From JARDZU01 sp963730285 (GTDB lineage: Bacteria; Actinomycetota; Acidimicrobiia; Spongiisociales; ZC4RG35), in NCBI GenBank assembly GCA_963730285.1, contig CAVSQY010000013.1:1-64000 (forward strand): a stretch of DNA of 64,000 nt. Direction: 5' to 3'. Under the pieces are notes generated by a model. The model was given only the letters and a program-made list of their open reading frames with translations. It had not been told where the DNA came from and did no database searches. A program made the position numbers and the translations under genes. Positions 6,743-15,884 of this stretch are shown one piece after another; the first letter of the stretch is position 1; each line of letters starts with the position of its first letter.

Positions 6743-7594
6743 CTAGGGGACGTATTGTTGGTGAATCTGGGCGACAACACCATCTTGGATGGTCAACCAG
6801 TAAGGCGCCCATACCGATCCGGCACCGAAATAGTCGTCGCGCGGCGACCGACCCTCCGCCCAGGGTTTGCCTGCGTCAAACAGGCCGAGCCACTCGTCGA
6901 GACTGACGTTGACCTCCGAGACCGGGCCCGATGAGGAGGTCGGCAGCACAACCACTGGCGGGTCGACGAGGGGAAGGGTTCGGAGCCGATCGTTGACGTT
7001 CAGGATGTAATAGCCGTTGGGCACCTGCTCTCCCTCGGGGATATCACCAGCCTCGACGGCAGCTTGGTCAGCTTCTTCCCCGGTGAGCCATTGGGCGTAA
7101 TCGGCGACTATCTCGCTCGCCGACACCCTGGTGAGGAACGCCAACTCTTCTGTCGCATCGGGGAGGTAGGTGACTCTGACATCAGAGCTGGTGACGGCTC
7201 CGGAAGAACCCACGGCAATGACCGTCAGGTTGTTGTCCCCCGCTTCCAGAGAGATAGGCAGCTCGAAGTACGAAGCGGAATGACCGTCCAGGGTGTATCC
7301 GCCGGCCTCGACCCGAGTGCTGGATCCACCCGCCTCAATGGTCGACTCCGGCGTGGCGGACCCACGAACGATGAGGTCACGACTGGTGACAACCAGTCGC
7401 GGAGGTGGCCAGTCGAGCAGGAGGAACAACTCCGCTTTGGGTCGGCTCGTCGAAGTTGTCCCGAGGGTGGTCTGCGTCGTCCCGACGCTCGGGCCGGCCG
7501 TGGCCGCGGGAGCGGGGGTTACTTCAACCTCAGAGGTTGTGCACCCGGTCAAGACGATGAATACCGCCACCGCGGCGAGTCCTCTCACAGACAA
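6743..7594 (-). CDS. Secreted lipoprotein of unknown function
   Basis: About 283 residues. A signal peptide with lipobox LTGC puts the lipidated cysteine at position 18 if translation starts at the TTG at 7594, which has GGGAG upstream; a TTG at 7636 would add 14 residues. A Thr/Ser/Ala-rich linker (about 20-55) leads to a beta-rich region containing a Big/glucodextranase-like repeat (LVVTSRDLIVRGSATPEST, AGGYTLDGHSASYFELPISL, GDNNLTVIA). The C-terminal half is unassigned. Such extracellular beta domains often bind carbohydrate or protein partners. It is related in style to the anchored protein at 24752-25567. Confidence 0.65.
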   Translation of the reverse strand: MSVRGLAAVAVFIVLTGCTTSEVEVTPAPAATAGPSVGTTQTTLGTTSTSRPKAELFLLLDWPPPRLVVTSRDLIVRGSATPESTIEAGGSSTRVEAGGYTLDGHSASYFELPISLEAGDNNLTVIAVGSSGAVTSSDVRVTYLPDATEELAFLTRVSASEIVADYAQWLTGEEADQAAVEAGDIPEGEQVPNGYYILNVNDRLRTLPLVDPPVVVLPTSSSGPVSEVNVSLDEWLGLFDAGKPWAEGRSPRDDYFGAGSVWAPYWLTIQDGVVAQIHQQYVP

Positions 7595-7648
7595 AGGACG
7601 CTCACACTCCCGTCGGAGTTCCTGAGATCCTTCCAAACTCCGCTCTTC

Positions 7649-8515
7649 TCAACTGATCGGAGGTTTCCAGTCGACCAGGCGGCCGACCACATCGAAGCCG
7701 ACCCCCGGATAGAAGCGGTTGGCCGGTTCGCGTGTCACCTCGGTACAGACACGAGCCAGCCTCATCCCCAAGCCGAACATCTGCCGCAAACCATGATGGA
7801 TCAACGACCGCCCGATCCCTCGGCCCTGATAGTCGGGATGTGTACCAAATGGCTCGATCTGGGTGATCCCGGACTCGTCGGCCCACCACACCATGAAGGC
7901 GGCGATCGTGCCGTCGGGTGCCACTGCCACCAGATCGTGGTCCGGCAGGTACACCGGTGAGCGCATGAACCGCAAATACCTCTCCAGGTGCTCCTCGTCC
8001 GTCATCGTCGAGCGAAAGGCCAGATGGGATGCCTTGCGCCTCGAGTTCGCCTCCTCGACACCGGAAACCGGGCGCAGCTCCCAGCCCGGAGGCAGGGTGA
8101 CCGACGGGATCTCGACTTGTTGGAGGTCCCATTCGAACGCATACATCTCGGCCCCCTGGCGATAGCCGGCACCGGCGAGGTACTGCTCGAGCTCGGTGTC
8201 GTTCGAGGAGACCCAATTGACGGTTGCGGCGCCGCCGAGGTGACCCTGGGCCCACTCGATCAGATCGGTGATCGGCGCACCAGGGATTGCAGAGACATCC
8301 ACCGAATCCTCGCCCAGCACGATCACCGCCGCCTCATCCCAGATCCAATAGCTGAACTGGTCGGCAGTCCTGGGATCCTCGTGATGGACCCACCAGGCGA
8401 GGTCGCCAGGGTGAGCCACGTAGCGAGGGCCGGGCGAGGCCAGAGCCCGAGAGACGATGGCCTGCATCCTGGCCAGGTCGGCGACGCGGTCGACCTCGAG
8501 CGGCTCAGGTGTCAA
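7649..8515 (-). CDS. GNAT-family N-acetyltransferase
   Basis: 288 residues. The C-terminal half holds a GNAT fold with the acetyl-CoA-binding signature HPDYQGRGIGRSLIHHGL (R/Q-x-x-G-x-G/A) and a typical end RFYPGVGFDVVGR. The N-terminal half appears to be a second, degenerate GNAT-like domain. It starts at a TTG directly against the stop of the upstream AhpD-like gene (no spacer), so the two are co-transcribed and translationally coupled if the TGA in that gene is read through. Substrate unknown. Confidence 0.82.
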   Translation of the reverse strand: MTPEPLEVDRVADLARMQAIVSRALASPGPRYVAHPGDLAWWVHHEDPRTADQFSYWIWDEAAVIVLGEDSVDVSAIPGAPITDLIEWAQGHLGGAATVNWVSSNDTELEQYLAGAGYRQGAEMYAFEWDLQQVEIPSVTLPPGWELRPVSGVEEANSRRKASHLAFRSTMTDEEHLERYLRFMRSPVYLPDHDLVAVAPDGTIAAFMVWWADESGITQIEPFGTHPDYQGRGIGRSLIHHGLRQMFGLGMRLARVCTEVTREPANRFYPGVGFDVVGRLVDWKPPIS

Positions 8516-9067
8516 TCAGCCCTCCTCGATCCACTCTTCGAGTGGAATCCCCAGACCATCGGCAATGCGGTTGGCGTAGGCGTAGTAGGAGACCACCTCC
8601 ACGACGTGCAGGACGTCGAGATCGGTGAAACCGAGCCGACGTAGCCGATCAACATCAGAGGACGCCATCTCGGCCGGATGGATGGTCAGCTTCACCGCGA
8701 AATCCAGCATTCCTCTCCGCTTTTCGCTGAGATCGGCACGGGTGTGGTCCGCTTCTATCCGCTCAGCCAGTTCGTCATCTCTGAGCAGCCGGCGCAGACC
8801 GCGTCGGTGATGGGTGACTCAGTAGTGGCATCCATTCACCTTGGAAACGACCAAGGCGATCATCTCCCGGTCCACCTTGCGAAGACTCGCCGTGCCCCGC
8901 ATCACCTGGCGATAGAGGACGTGATGAGCTTGCAGACTCCCCGGGTCCAGCGAGTGGACGCGCATGATCCAGTCAACCCGCCCTGTCTTGGGATCGGCGA
9001 CCTGATCTTTGAGATCGATCAGCTCGTTCTCCCAGTTGTCTTCGTGAATGGTCTCGATCCACGGCAT
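8516..9067 (-). CDS. AhpD-like peroxidase-related protein, candidate selenoprotein (Sec83)
   Basis: 183 residues if the in-frame TGA at 8821-8819 is decoded as selenocysteine. Residues 1-82 end in VSKVNGCHY, then TGA, then VTHHRRG. The frame continues for 100 more residues to a TAG/TGA-type stop at 8516-8518, with an AhpD-like helical C-terminus. AhpD-family active sites have Glu-x11-Cys-x2-Cys-x3-His (E118, C130, C133, H137 in M. tuberculosis AhpD). Here E68, C80, position 83 and H87 have exactly that spacing, so the TGA replaces the peroxidatic cysteine. A SECIS-like hairpin follows immediately. Such proteins reduce hydroperoxides or act as redox carriers. Alternatives are a recent nonsense mutation or a sequencing error; selenocysteine genes (selA/B/C/D) are not in this window. 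Confidence 0.72.
8789..8821 (-). promoter_or_regulatory. Bacterial SECIS-like hairpin after the in-frame TGA
   Basis: Read on the minus strand, the TGA is followed by 18 nt and then GGUCU in the loop of a hairpin with stem CCGACGC/GCGCCGG (8807-8801 with 8795-8789; one A-C mismatch). The E. coli fdhF SECIS also shows GGUCU in its apical loop, 18 nt after UGA, with GC/GC closing pairs. E. coli SelB also needs a bulged U, which here is replaced by the A-C mismatch. Confidence 0.65.
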
Positions 9068-9236
9068 CGGGTGAACCTACATCAGTGTTGCGTGGCCAGT
9101 GGAGGGTGAGGAGGAGAAGGGGTCCGCTCGGGAAAGCGAACGATCTCCACTGGCCGACGCAAGCGTTGGAGGAAGGAGGGTTTGCTTGTGCATTCCTTCA
9201 CAAAGAACCAACGATTCCCGCAGGGGGATATTCCGC

Positions 9237-9983
9237 TCAGTTGCTGAAGGTCACCGAGAACGCGGGTGCCCATCTCGAGACGACCCGGCCATAGTTCTCA
9301 CCGGCCGACATCATGTCACCGTCTGACAATGCCTCCAACGAGCGCCTGATCAGGTCGACGGAGTCGTCGAAGACGAGGTCCTGGGGGTCGAACAATTCGG
9401 AAACGTCCGCGTAGTCGAGCTCGAGCATGGAGTCGGAGGGAAAGCCCGCCAACCACTCATTCAACTGGCCCATCTCCTCGGCCGGCCCCTGGAAGACCTC
9501 GAGGCGACGCAATATTCCCAGGGCATGCTCGACACGCTTCTGTCCCACCACCAGATCCACCCGGAACCGCAACCGCGGTGAGTCTTCGACCTCGTACACC
9601 TCGCGATCCTCCGGTTGGAAAGCGGAGAACCAACGAACCGGGACGTGCCAGGCCGAGGTCAGGACATGGGATCGGTGCGACGGATACTCACGGTGATATT
9701 GCCTCAGCTCCCGATCGGCGGCTTGCGCTGCTTCTTCGGGAATCAGCCCGGATCCGAGACCTCTGAAGGCGTTGGCGAATGCAACAGTCGACTCGAGCAC
9801 GCGAAGGCGAAGATTGCGGGGGCAAACCATCCTCACCCCGTTCCATGTCGTCACCCAGTCGGCGTCGCCCTCCGCCTCCGAGAGAAGGCCGTAGCTCCTC
9901 ACAAAGGCCGGTATCGATTCGGCGCCACGGGAGACTTCGGGGGAGTACACCCTGAGATATGCGGTCTTCGTCACGCCATCCAT
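9237..9983 (-). CDS. Conserved actinobacterial protein of unknown function (DUF8083-like)
   Basis: About 248 residues, soluble, no signal peptide or membrane segment. It begins TKTAYLRVYSPEV, has an AWHVPVRWFSAF segment with flanking acidic residues mid-protein, and ends RVVSRWAPAFSVTFSN. I recall this arrangement as the DUF8083 family of actinobacteria, but no activity is known. The ATG at 9983 is preferred; a TTG at 10004 would add seven residues. It lies upstream of the candidate selenoprotein with a 169-bp gap. Confidence 0.6.
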   Translation of the reverse strand: MDGVTKTAYLRVYSPEVSRGAESIPAFVRSYGLLSEAEGDADWVTTWNGVRMVCPRNLRLRVLESTVAFANAFRGLGSGLIPEEAAQAADRELRQYHREYPSHRSHVLTSAWHVPVRWFSAFQPEDREVYEVEDSPRLRFRVDLVVGQKRVEHALGILRRLEVFQGPAEEMGQLNEWLAGFPSDSMLELDYADVSELFDPQDLVFDDSVDLIRRSLEALSDGDMMSAGENYGRVVSRWAPAFSVTFSN

Positions 9984-10085
9984 CCTCGCATACCGGCCGG
10001 GCAAACGCCCTCAGCTCTCGACCTGGAGGAGGGTTAGTATCCGAGTCTGCATCACATTCGAGCTCTCGAAGGAGGATGACAGGCC

Positions 10086-11168
10086 TTGGTCGTTTTCGAT
10101 GAGATGGCCCGGGAGGGGCATGAGCAGATCCTCTACGGGCACGACAAGGTATCCGGCCTCAAGGCCATCATTGCCATCCATTCGACAGCATTGGGTCCCG
10201 CCCTCGGCGGGACCCGCTTTTTTCCGTACCCGTCCGAGGCCGACGCTCTCACCGACGTGCTTCGCCTCTCCAAGGGAATGACCTACAAGGCTGCTGCTGC
10301 CGGCCTGGATCTCGGCGGTGGCAAGGCAGTCATCATCGGTGATGCGCTGACCGACAAGAGCGAGCGTCTGTTTCGGGCATACGGGCGCATCGTGGACTCA
10401 CTCCAGGGTCGATATATCACCGCTGAGGATGTGGGCACCACGACTGCCGACATGGACATGGTGCGCCGGGAGACTCGTTGGGCTCTGGGCAACTCTGTGG
10501 CCGAAGGCGGATCAGGGGATCCGTCACCGGTAACGGCCCGTGGCTTGCTCGCCGCCAGCCGCGCCATGGCCGAGCACGTCTGGGGCGACCCGGACCTGGC
10601 CGGCCGAAGGTTCGCCGTCCAGGGCGTTGGGAAGGTGGGCTCTGCCTTCGTTCAACTCCTCGTCGAGGCCAGAGCCGAGGTCGTAGTCTCTGACTCGTAT
10701 GAGCCGGCCATCGACGCCGCCGCCGAGACCTACGGGGTCAAAGGCGTCGCCGTCGACGAGATCCACAAAGTCGACTGTGACATCTACTCACCTTGCGCCC
10801 TCGGCGCAGGACTCAACGAGGAGACGATCCCTCAACTGAACTGTCGGGCGGTGGTAGGAAGCGCCAACAACCAGTTGGCCACAACCGACGACGCCGACCG
10901 CCTGGCCGAACGAGGGATCGTCTACGGGCCCGACTTCGTGGTCAACTCCGGAGGCCTGATCAATGTCTATGACGAGTTGCACGGGTACTCCAAGATGCGG
11001 GCGTTGCATCGGGTCGATCGGATTTACGAGGTAACCAAAGGCATCCTCGAGACGTCGGAGAAAGAGGGAATCAACCCGAACCAGGCGGCGGAGCGGATCG
11101 CAGAGCGCCGTATAAAGCAGATCGGCGACCTGAGACGCTTCCGTCGAAGTGGCGACGACCGGAATTGA
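10086..11168 (+). CDS. Leucine/valine dehydrogenase (Glu/Leu/Phe/Val family)
   Basis: 360 residues. It catalyses NAD-dependent reversible deamination of branched-chain amino acids to 2-oxoacids. Lys68 (in MTYKAA) and Lys80 (in DLGGGKAVI) fall at the same positions as the substrate-binding and catalytic lysines of the B. stearothermophilus enzyme, and VQGVGKVGSA is the NAD-binding glycine motif. The TTG start has GGAGG upstream. The stop overlaps the upstream edge of the E1 gene, so the two form an operon that converts Leu/Ile/Val to 2-oxoacids and then decarboxylates them. Confidence 0.93.
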   Translation: MVVFDEMAREGHEQILYGHDKVSGLKAIIAIHSTALGPALGGTRFFPYPSEADALTDVLRLSKGMTYKAAAAGLDLGGGKAVIIGDALTDKSERLFRAYGRIVDSLQGRYITAEDVGTTTADMDMVRRETRWALGNSVAEGGSGDPSPVTARGLLAASRAMAEHVWGDPDLAGRRFAVQGVGKVGSAFVQLLVEARAEVVVSDSYEPAIDAAAETYGVKGVAVDEIHKVDCDIYSPCALGAGLNEETIPQLNCRAVVGSANNQLATTDDADRLAERGIVYGPDFVVNSGGLINVYDELHGYSKMRALHRVDRIYEVTKGILETSEKEGINPNQAAERIAERRIKQIGDLRRFRRSGDDRN

Positions 11169-11170
11169 CC

Positions 11171-13210
11171 ATGCAGCACCCGCTACAGGCATTCGACAAG
11201 AACTTGACCCACGGCGAGCTCGGGCTCACCGACGCCCAAGTCGTCGAGATGTACCGGCTGATGCTGCTCGCCCGACGGGTCGACGACAGGATGTTCGCCT
11301 TGCAACGACAGGGCCGCGCCCCATTTGTGGTGGGCTCGTCGGGCCACGAGGCCGTCCAGGTGGCCTCCGTGTTCACCCTCGATCGGTCCCGTGATTGGGT
11401 GCTCCCCTATTACCGGGACATGGGTGTCGCGCTGGCGTGGGGGTTCGAGCCCGAAGACATCTTCTTGGGAGTCTTCGCCAAGAAGACTGATCCCATGTCG
11501 GGTGGCCGCCAGCTACCCGGGCACTGGTCGGATCCGGATCTGCGGGTGCTCACCCAATCTTCGGTCATCGGAACCCAATATCCCCACGCCGCCGGGATCG
11601 CCCACGCCAACATGCTCCGAGGGAACGGGGCTGTCACGGTGGTCTATGGCGGGGAAGGGTCGACCTCGGAAGGTGATTGGCACGAGGCGATGAACTGGGC
11701 AGGGGTGCACAAGCTCCCCCTGGTCTTCGTCATCGAGAACAACCGGTATGCGATCTCGGTGCCCAGCGAAGAAGAGGTGGCCGGGAGCCTGGCGGCCCGA
11801 GCCCGGGGCTACGGCTTCGCCGGTGTGGAAGTCGACGGGAATCGGCCGCTCGAAGTGGTCCAGATCATGCAGGAGGCAGTGGAACGGGCACGCTCGGGTG
11901 AGGGGCCCACCCTGGTCGAGGCCGAGACGTACCGGTACTACGCGCACACCTCCGACGACAACGACAGCCTCTACCGGTCACGGGAAGAGGTAGAGACATG
12001 GAGGAAGCGGGACCCGGTGGCCTGGATGCGGCAGTATCTCATCGAGAGCCGGCTCCTCACCGAAGCCCAGGAAGAAGAGCTCGATTCCGAGGTCGTCAAC
12101 ACCTTGATCGCCGCAGTCGAGCGCGCCGAGGCCGCACCGGCGCCGGACGAGACCCTGAGCAGGGTCTATGCCCGGGTGATTGAGCCGGGCCCTGGAGCCA
12201 CCGAGCCAGAGGAAGAGCCGGCCGGGGAGAGCGTCAACCTCATCACGGCGATCAACAAGACGCTGCACGAGATCTTCGAGAAGTACGACGATGTGGTGCT
12301 GTTCGGAGAGGACGTGGCACGACGCAAGGGCGGGGTGTTCAAGGCAACCCAGGATTTGACCGAAAGGTTTGGCCCAGGGCGCTGTTTCAACGCACCAATC
12401 GCCGAGTCCTCGATCATTGGGGTTGCCATCGGGATGTCGGCGACGGGCTTCCGGGTGATCCCAGAGATCCAGTTCGCCGACTACATACACCCGGCCTTCG
12501 ACCAGCTGGTCTCCGAGGCATCGCGCATCAGCTACCGGTCCGATGGGAGATGGAACGTCCCCATCGTGATCCGAACCCCCTATGGGGCCGGGATCCACGG
12601 CGCGCTCTATCACTCCCAGTCGATCGAGTCCTTCTACAGCCATATCCCCGGTTTGAAGGTCGTGGTCCCATCCACACCGGCGGATGTCAAGGGCCTCCTC
12701 TTCACCGCAGTAGAGGATCCCGACCCGGTCATGTTCCTCGAGCCGAAGAAGCTCTATCGGCTGGCAAAAGGCCCCTATCCCGAAGGTGACCACCGTGTCC
12801 CGTTGGGCCGGGCCTCGATCCGCCATTCCGGAACCGACCTCACCATCATCGCCTACGGGGCCATGGCCCACTTCGCCATGGAAGCGGTTCCCATGCTCGA
12901 AGAGTTCGGGGTCAACCCCGAGGTGATCGATCTGCGCAGTCTCAAGCCACTGGACTGGCCCACCATCGAGGAGTCGGTGAAGAAGACGTCACGCGTTCTA
13001 ATCGTCCACGAAGACAACGAGTTCGTCGGCTACGGCGCCGAGATCGCAGCCCAGGTCGCCGACAAGGCCTTCGAGTGGCTTGACGCACCCGTCCGCCGGT
13101 ATGCGTTGGGGGACGTGCCAATCATGCCCTATGCCGGCTCTCTGGAGAACAGCCTGTATCCGACCGCCGAGGGGATCGTCCGGCACGCCCAGGAGTTGGC
13201 CAAGTACTGA
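11171..13210 (+). CDS. Fused alpha-beta E1 component of branched-chain 2-oxoacid dehydrogenase
   Basis: 679 residues combining both E1 subunits in one chain. Residues about 1-320 are the thiamine-diphosphate alpha part (GGEGSTSEGDWHEAMNWAG ending in IENNRYAIS). A Glu/Pro/Ala-rich linker covers about 325-352. The rest is the transketolase-like beta part (LFGEDVARRKGGVFKAT, FNAPIAESSIIGVAIGMS, and the C-terminal domain). It would decarboxylate the keto acids produced by the preceding dehydrogenase and pass the acyl group to a lipoyl E2. No E2 or E3 gene is in the window. The ATG at 11171 is taken; a TTG at 11165 is possible. Fused E1 chains occur in several bacterial lineages. Confidence 0.92.
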   Translation: MQHPLQAFDKNLTHGELGLTDAQVVEMYRLMLLARRVDDRMFALQRQGRAPFVVGSSGHEAVQVASVFTLDRSRDWVLPYYRDMGVALAWGFEPEDIFLGVFAKKTDPMSGGRQLPGHWSDPDLRVLTQSSVIGTQYPHAAGIAHANMLRGNGAVTVVYGGEGSTSEGDWHEAMNWAGVHKLPLVFVIENNRYAISVPSEEEVAGSLAARARGYGFAGVEVDGNRPLEVVQIMQEAVERARSGEGPTLVEAETYRYYAHTSDDNDSLYRSREEVETWRKRDPVAWMRQYLIESRLLTEAQEEELDSEVVNTLIAAVERAEAAPAPDETLSRVYARVIEPGPGATEPEEEPAGESVNLITAINKTLHEIFEKYDDVVLFGEDVARRKGGVFKATQDLTERFGPGRCFNAPIAESSIIGVAIGMSATGFRVIPEIQFADYIHPAFDQLVSEASRISYRSDGRWNVPIVIRTPYGAGIHGALYHSQSIESFYSHIPGLKVVVPSTPADVKGLLFTAVEDPDPVMFLEPKKLYRLAKGPYPEGDHRVPLGRASIRHSGTDLTIIAYGAMAHFAMEAVPMLEEFGVNPEVIDLRSLKPLDWPTIEESVKKTSRVLIVHEDNEFVGYGAEIAAQVADKAFEWLDAPVRRYALGDVPIMPYAGSLENSLYPTAEGIVRHAQELAKY

Positions 13211-13271
13211 GCCCGGCAGGCAGGGGTGCGTGAGTCGAGAGCTTGCGCCCGCCTTCTAAGGTTTCGACCAT

Positions 13272-15035
13272 ATGTCAGTGACAGCCCAACTCTCGGAGAT
13301 CGTCGGCGATGCCTTTGCCGGGCTCGACCTGCCGCGGGAGTTGGGAGAATGCGTCCCCTCGGCTCGCCCTGAGCTTTCACAATTCCAGTGCAACGGCGCC
13401 ATGTCGGCAGCCAAGCTGGCACGCCGGGCGCCACGGGACATAGCCCAGGATGTTGTCGAGGCGATCATCAGAGCCGACATGATCGGCTCCGCAGCTGTGG
13501 CCGACCCGGGTTTCATCAACATCGACCTGACCGATGAGGCCATCGCCGAGTGGGGGGCCCGAACGGCGACAGACCCACATCTCGGTTTCGCGGCCACCGA
13601 TGACCCCGAGAGGGTCGTGGTCGACTACGCCGGGCCCAACGTGGCCAAGGCGATGCACGTCGGGCATCTCCGCGCAACCATCATCGGCGACTCGCTCGCC
13701 CGGCTCTTCTCGTTCGCCGGGCACATGGTCATCCGTGATCCGCACTTCGGGGACTGGGGCTTTCAGATGGGTCTGCTCATCGCCGCCATCGAGGAGGCAA
13801 ACCCCCATCTTCCCTACTTCGACGTGAAAGCCGCTGAATTCCCCGCCAATAGCCCGGTGACCCTCGAAGACCTGCAAACCATCTACCCACACGCGGCGGA
13901 GCGAGCACGGACCGAGGAGTCCTTCGCCGACAAGGCCCGAGCGGCAACGGTCCGCCTCCAGCAGGGCGACAGGGGGTACCTGGCCCTTTGGAGGCACATG
14001 AAGTCGGTGTCCGAGGACTCGCAACGGGCCGACTTCGCCGACCTCGGTGTCAACTTCGACCTCTGGTACGGCGAGTCCGACGTCCATGATCGTCTGGCTC
14101 CCCTGGTGGAGAGACTGAGAACGAAGGGGATCGCCGAGGAATCCAAAGGCGCCCTCGTGGTTCGCGTGGAGGACCCCGACGACAACCGCCAGATCCCGCC
14201 GCTCATCCTGGAGTCGAAGGCGGGCGGGTTCCTCTACAGCACCACTGACCTGGCCACGGTGGAGATGCGAATGGAGGAGCTCAAGGCGAACCTCTGCCTA
14301 TATGTGGTTGACCGTCGCCAGGCCGACCATTTCCTCCAATTGTTCCGGGTTGCGGAGAAGGCGGGCCTCGTCCCGCCGGGCGCCCGCCTCGAGCACATCT
14401 GGTTCGGGACCATGAACGGGCCGGACGGGAAGCCGTTCAAGACCCGTGAGGGAGGAGTGGTTCGATTGGCCGATGTCATCTCGATGCTGCGCGACGCCGC
14501 CAAGGCTCGGCTCGACGAAGCCCACCTGGCCGAGGAGTATCCCGAAGAAGAGCGTCTCCTCATCGCCGACCTGGTGGGGGTTGCCGCCCTCAAGTTCGGC
14601 GACCTGATCAACAATCGGACATCGGACTATGTCTTCGACCTCGAGAGGTTCAGCGCATTCGAAGGCAAGACCGGTCCCTATCTCCAGTACGCGGCGGTGA
14701 GGGTGAAATCGATCCTGCGTCGTGCCGCGCAGGAGGATCTCGAGTCGGGGCGCCTCATCCCGGCCACAGTGGATGCAGAGCGAGATCTCATGATCGAGCT
14801 TCTCCGATTGCCGGAGGTAGTTCAACGGGCCATCGACTTGAGGGCACCCAATCACGTCGCCGAGTATGCCTATGCCGTGGCGGGCCGCTTCAATCGGTTC
14901 TACGACCAATGCCACATCCTCTCCGAGCAGGACATCGGCCGTCGCGGGTCGTGGCTGACGCTGGCCCGTTGGGCTCTCACAACCCTCGAACGTCTCCTCG
15001 ACCTGCTCGGCATCGAGGTCCCCGACAGGATGTGA
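13272..15035 (+). CDS. argS: Arginyl-tRNA synthetase
   Basis: 587 residues, the usual length. Order: an N-terminal Add1 domain, the HIGH motif as HVGH (129-132) in DYAGPNVAKAMHVGH, an insertion in the catalytic core, the KMSK-equivalent loop FKTREGGVVRL, and a C-terminal anticodon-binding domain with the DALR-type pattern ending in FYDQCHIL. It charges tRNA-Arg. No Shine-Dalgarno is seen; TAAGGT lies 9 nt before the ATG, so the transcript may be leaderless or nearly so. The GNAT gene follows with a 3-nt gap. Confidence 0.97.
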   Translation: MSVTAQLSEIVGDAFAGLDLPRELGECVPSARPELSQFQCNGAMSAAKLARRAPRDIAQDVVEAIIRADMIGSAAVADPGFINIDLTDEAIAEWGARTATDPHLGFAATDDPERVVVDYAGPNVAKAMHVGHLRATIIGDSLARLFSFAGHMVIRDPHFGDWGFQMGLLIAAIEEANPHLPYFDVKAAEFPANSPVTLEDLQTIYPHAAERARTEESFADKARAATVRLQQGDRGYLALWRHMKSVSEDSQRADFADLGVNFDLWYGESDVHDRLAPLVERLRTKGIAEESKGALVVRVEDPDDNRQIPPLILESKAGGFLYSTTDLATVEMRMEELKANLCLYVVDRRQADHFLQLFRVAEKAGLVPPGARLEHIWFGTMNGPDGKPFKTREGGVVRLADVISMLRDAAKARLDEAHLAEEYPEEERLLIADLVGVAALKFGDLINNRTSDYVFDLERFSAFEGKTGPYLQYAAVRVKSILRRAAQEDLESGRLIPATVDAERDLMIELLRLPEVVQRAIDLRAPNHVAEYAYAVAGRFNRFYDQCHILSEQDIGRRGSWLTLARWALTTLERLLDLLGIEVPDRM

Positions 15036-15038
15036 ACG

Positions 15039-15881
15039 GTGGACTTCGAAATACGCCCGGCGCGAGTCGAGGACATACCTGTCATCGCCGAATGGACCCG
15101 TGACACCTTCGATTGGGGCGACTACGTGGCGACTGCCCTGGCCGATTGGCTTGCCGACACCGGGTCACTGGCCATGGTGTGTGTGACGGCGGACGATGAG
15201 CCGCTGGCCGTCTCCCGTGCCCAGATGCTCACGCCGCGCGAGGCGTGGCTGAGCGGGGCACGGGTCCATCCCGATCACCGCCGCTCCGGAATGGGCATGG
15301 CCATGAACTCCCACGGTGTCGAGTGGGCCCACAAGCATGGGGCGAGGGTCGTGCGCCTTGCCACAGAGACCGACAACGACATGGCCCGTGGCCAGGTCGA
15401 GAAGTCTGGCTACCGCCCCACGGGAGCCTGGGTGCAGGGTTCGGCCGACCCGTCCACCGGCCAACATCCCAGACCGGACGATCGGTTACGGCCGGCAGGG
15501 TCGGCCGACGCCGACGCCGCATGGATGTTCTGGTCTCAGAGTGACGTGGCGCGCCAAGGTCGTGACCTGCTGGCTGGAGGGTGGCGTTGGAGAAAGGCCC
15601 GTCGGGACGACATCGATGACGCCATCCGAGCCAGGTCGTTCTATGGGTGCCGGGGCGGATGGGTCATTGCAAACCGCCTCGACTCGTCCATGGAGACCGT
15701 TTGGATCGCAACAACGCCGACTGACACTCCTTTGATCTTGCTCGGGATCCGACACCTGGCCCGTGAGCACGGAGTGGATGAGGTGAAGGTGTTCGTGCCT
15801 GAGAGCCCCTGGATGACCGAGGCACTCACCCGTGAGCAATTCGCCACCAGGTCGGTGGTCATCTACTCGAAAGCCCTTTGA
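15039..15881 (+). CDS. GNAT-family N-acetyltransferase
   Basis: 280 residues from a GTG start 3 nt after argS, so it is probably co-transcribed. The N-terminal half is a GNAT domain (FEIRPARVEDIPVIAEW; HPDHRRSGMGMAMNSHGV; EKSGYRPTG). The second half (about 150-280) is probably a second GNAT-like domain without the acetyl-CoA signature. The acceptor is unknown; nothing ties it to translation beyond position. Confidence 0.82.
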   Translation: MDFEIRPARVEDIPVIAEWTRDTFDWGDYVATALADWLADTGSLAMVCVTADDEPLAVSRAQMLTPREAWLSGARVHPDHRRSGMGMAMNSHGVEWAHKHGARVVRLATETDNDMARGQVEKSGYRPTGAWVQGSADPSTGQHPRPDDRLRPAGSADADAAWMFWSQSDVARQGRDLLAGGWRWRKARRDDIDDAIRARSFYGCRGGWVIANRLDSSMETVWIATTPTDTPLILLGIRHLAREHGVDEVKVFVPESPWMTEALTREQFATRSVVIYSKAL

Positions 15882-15884
15882 TCT

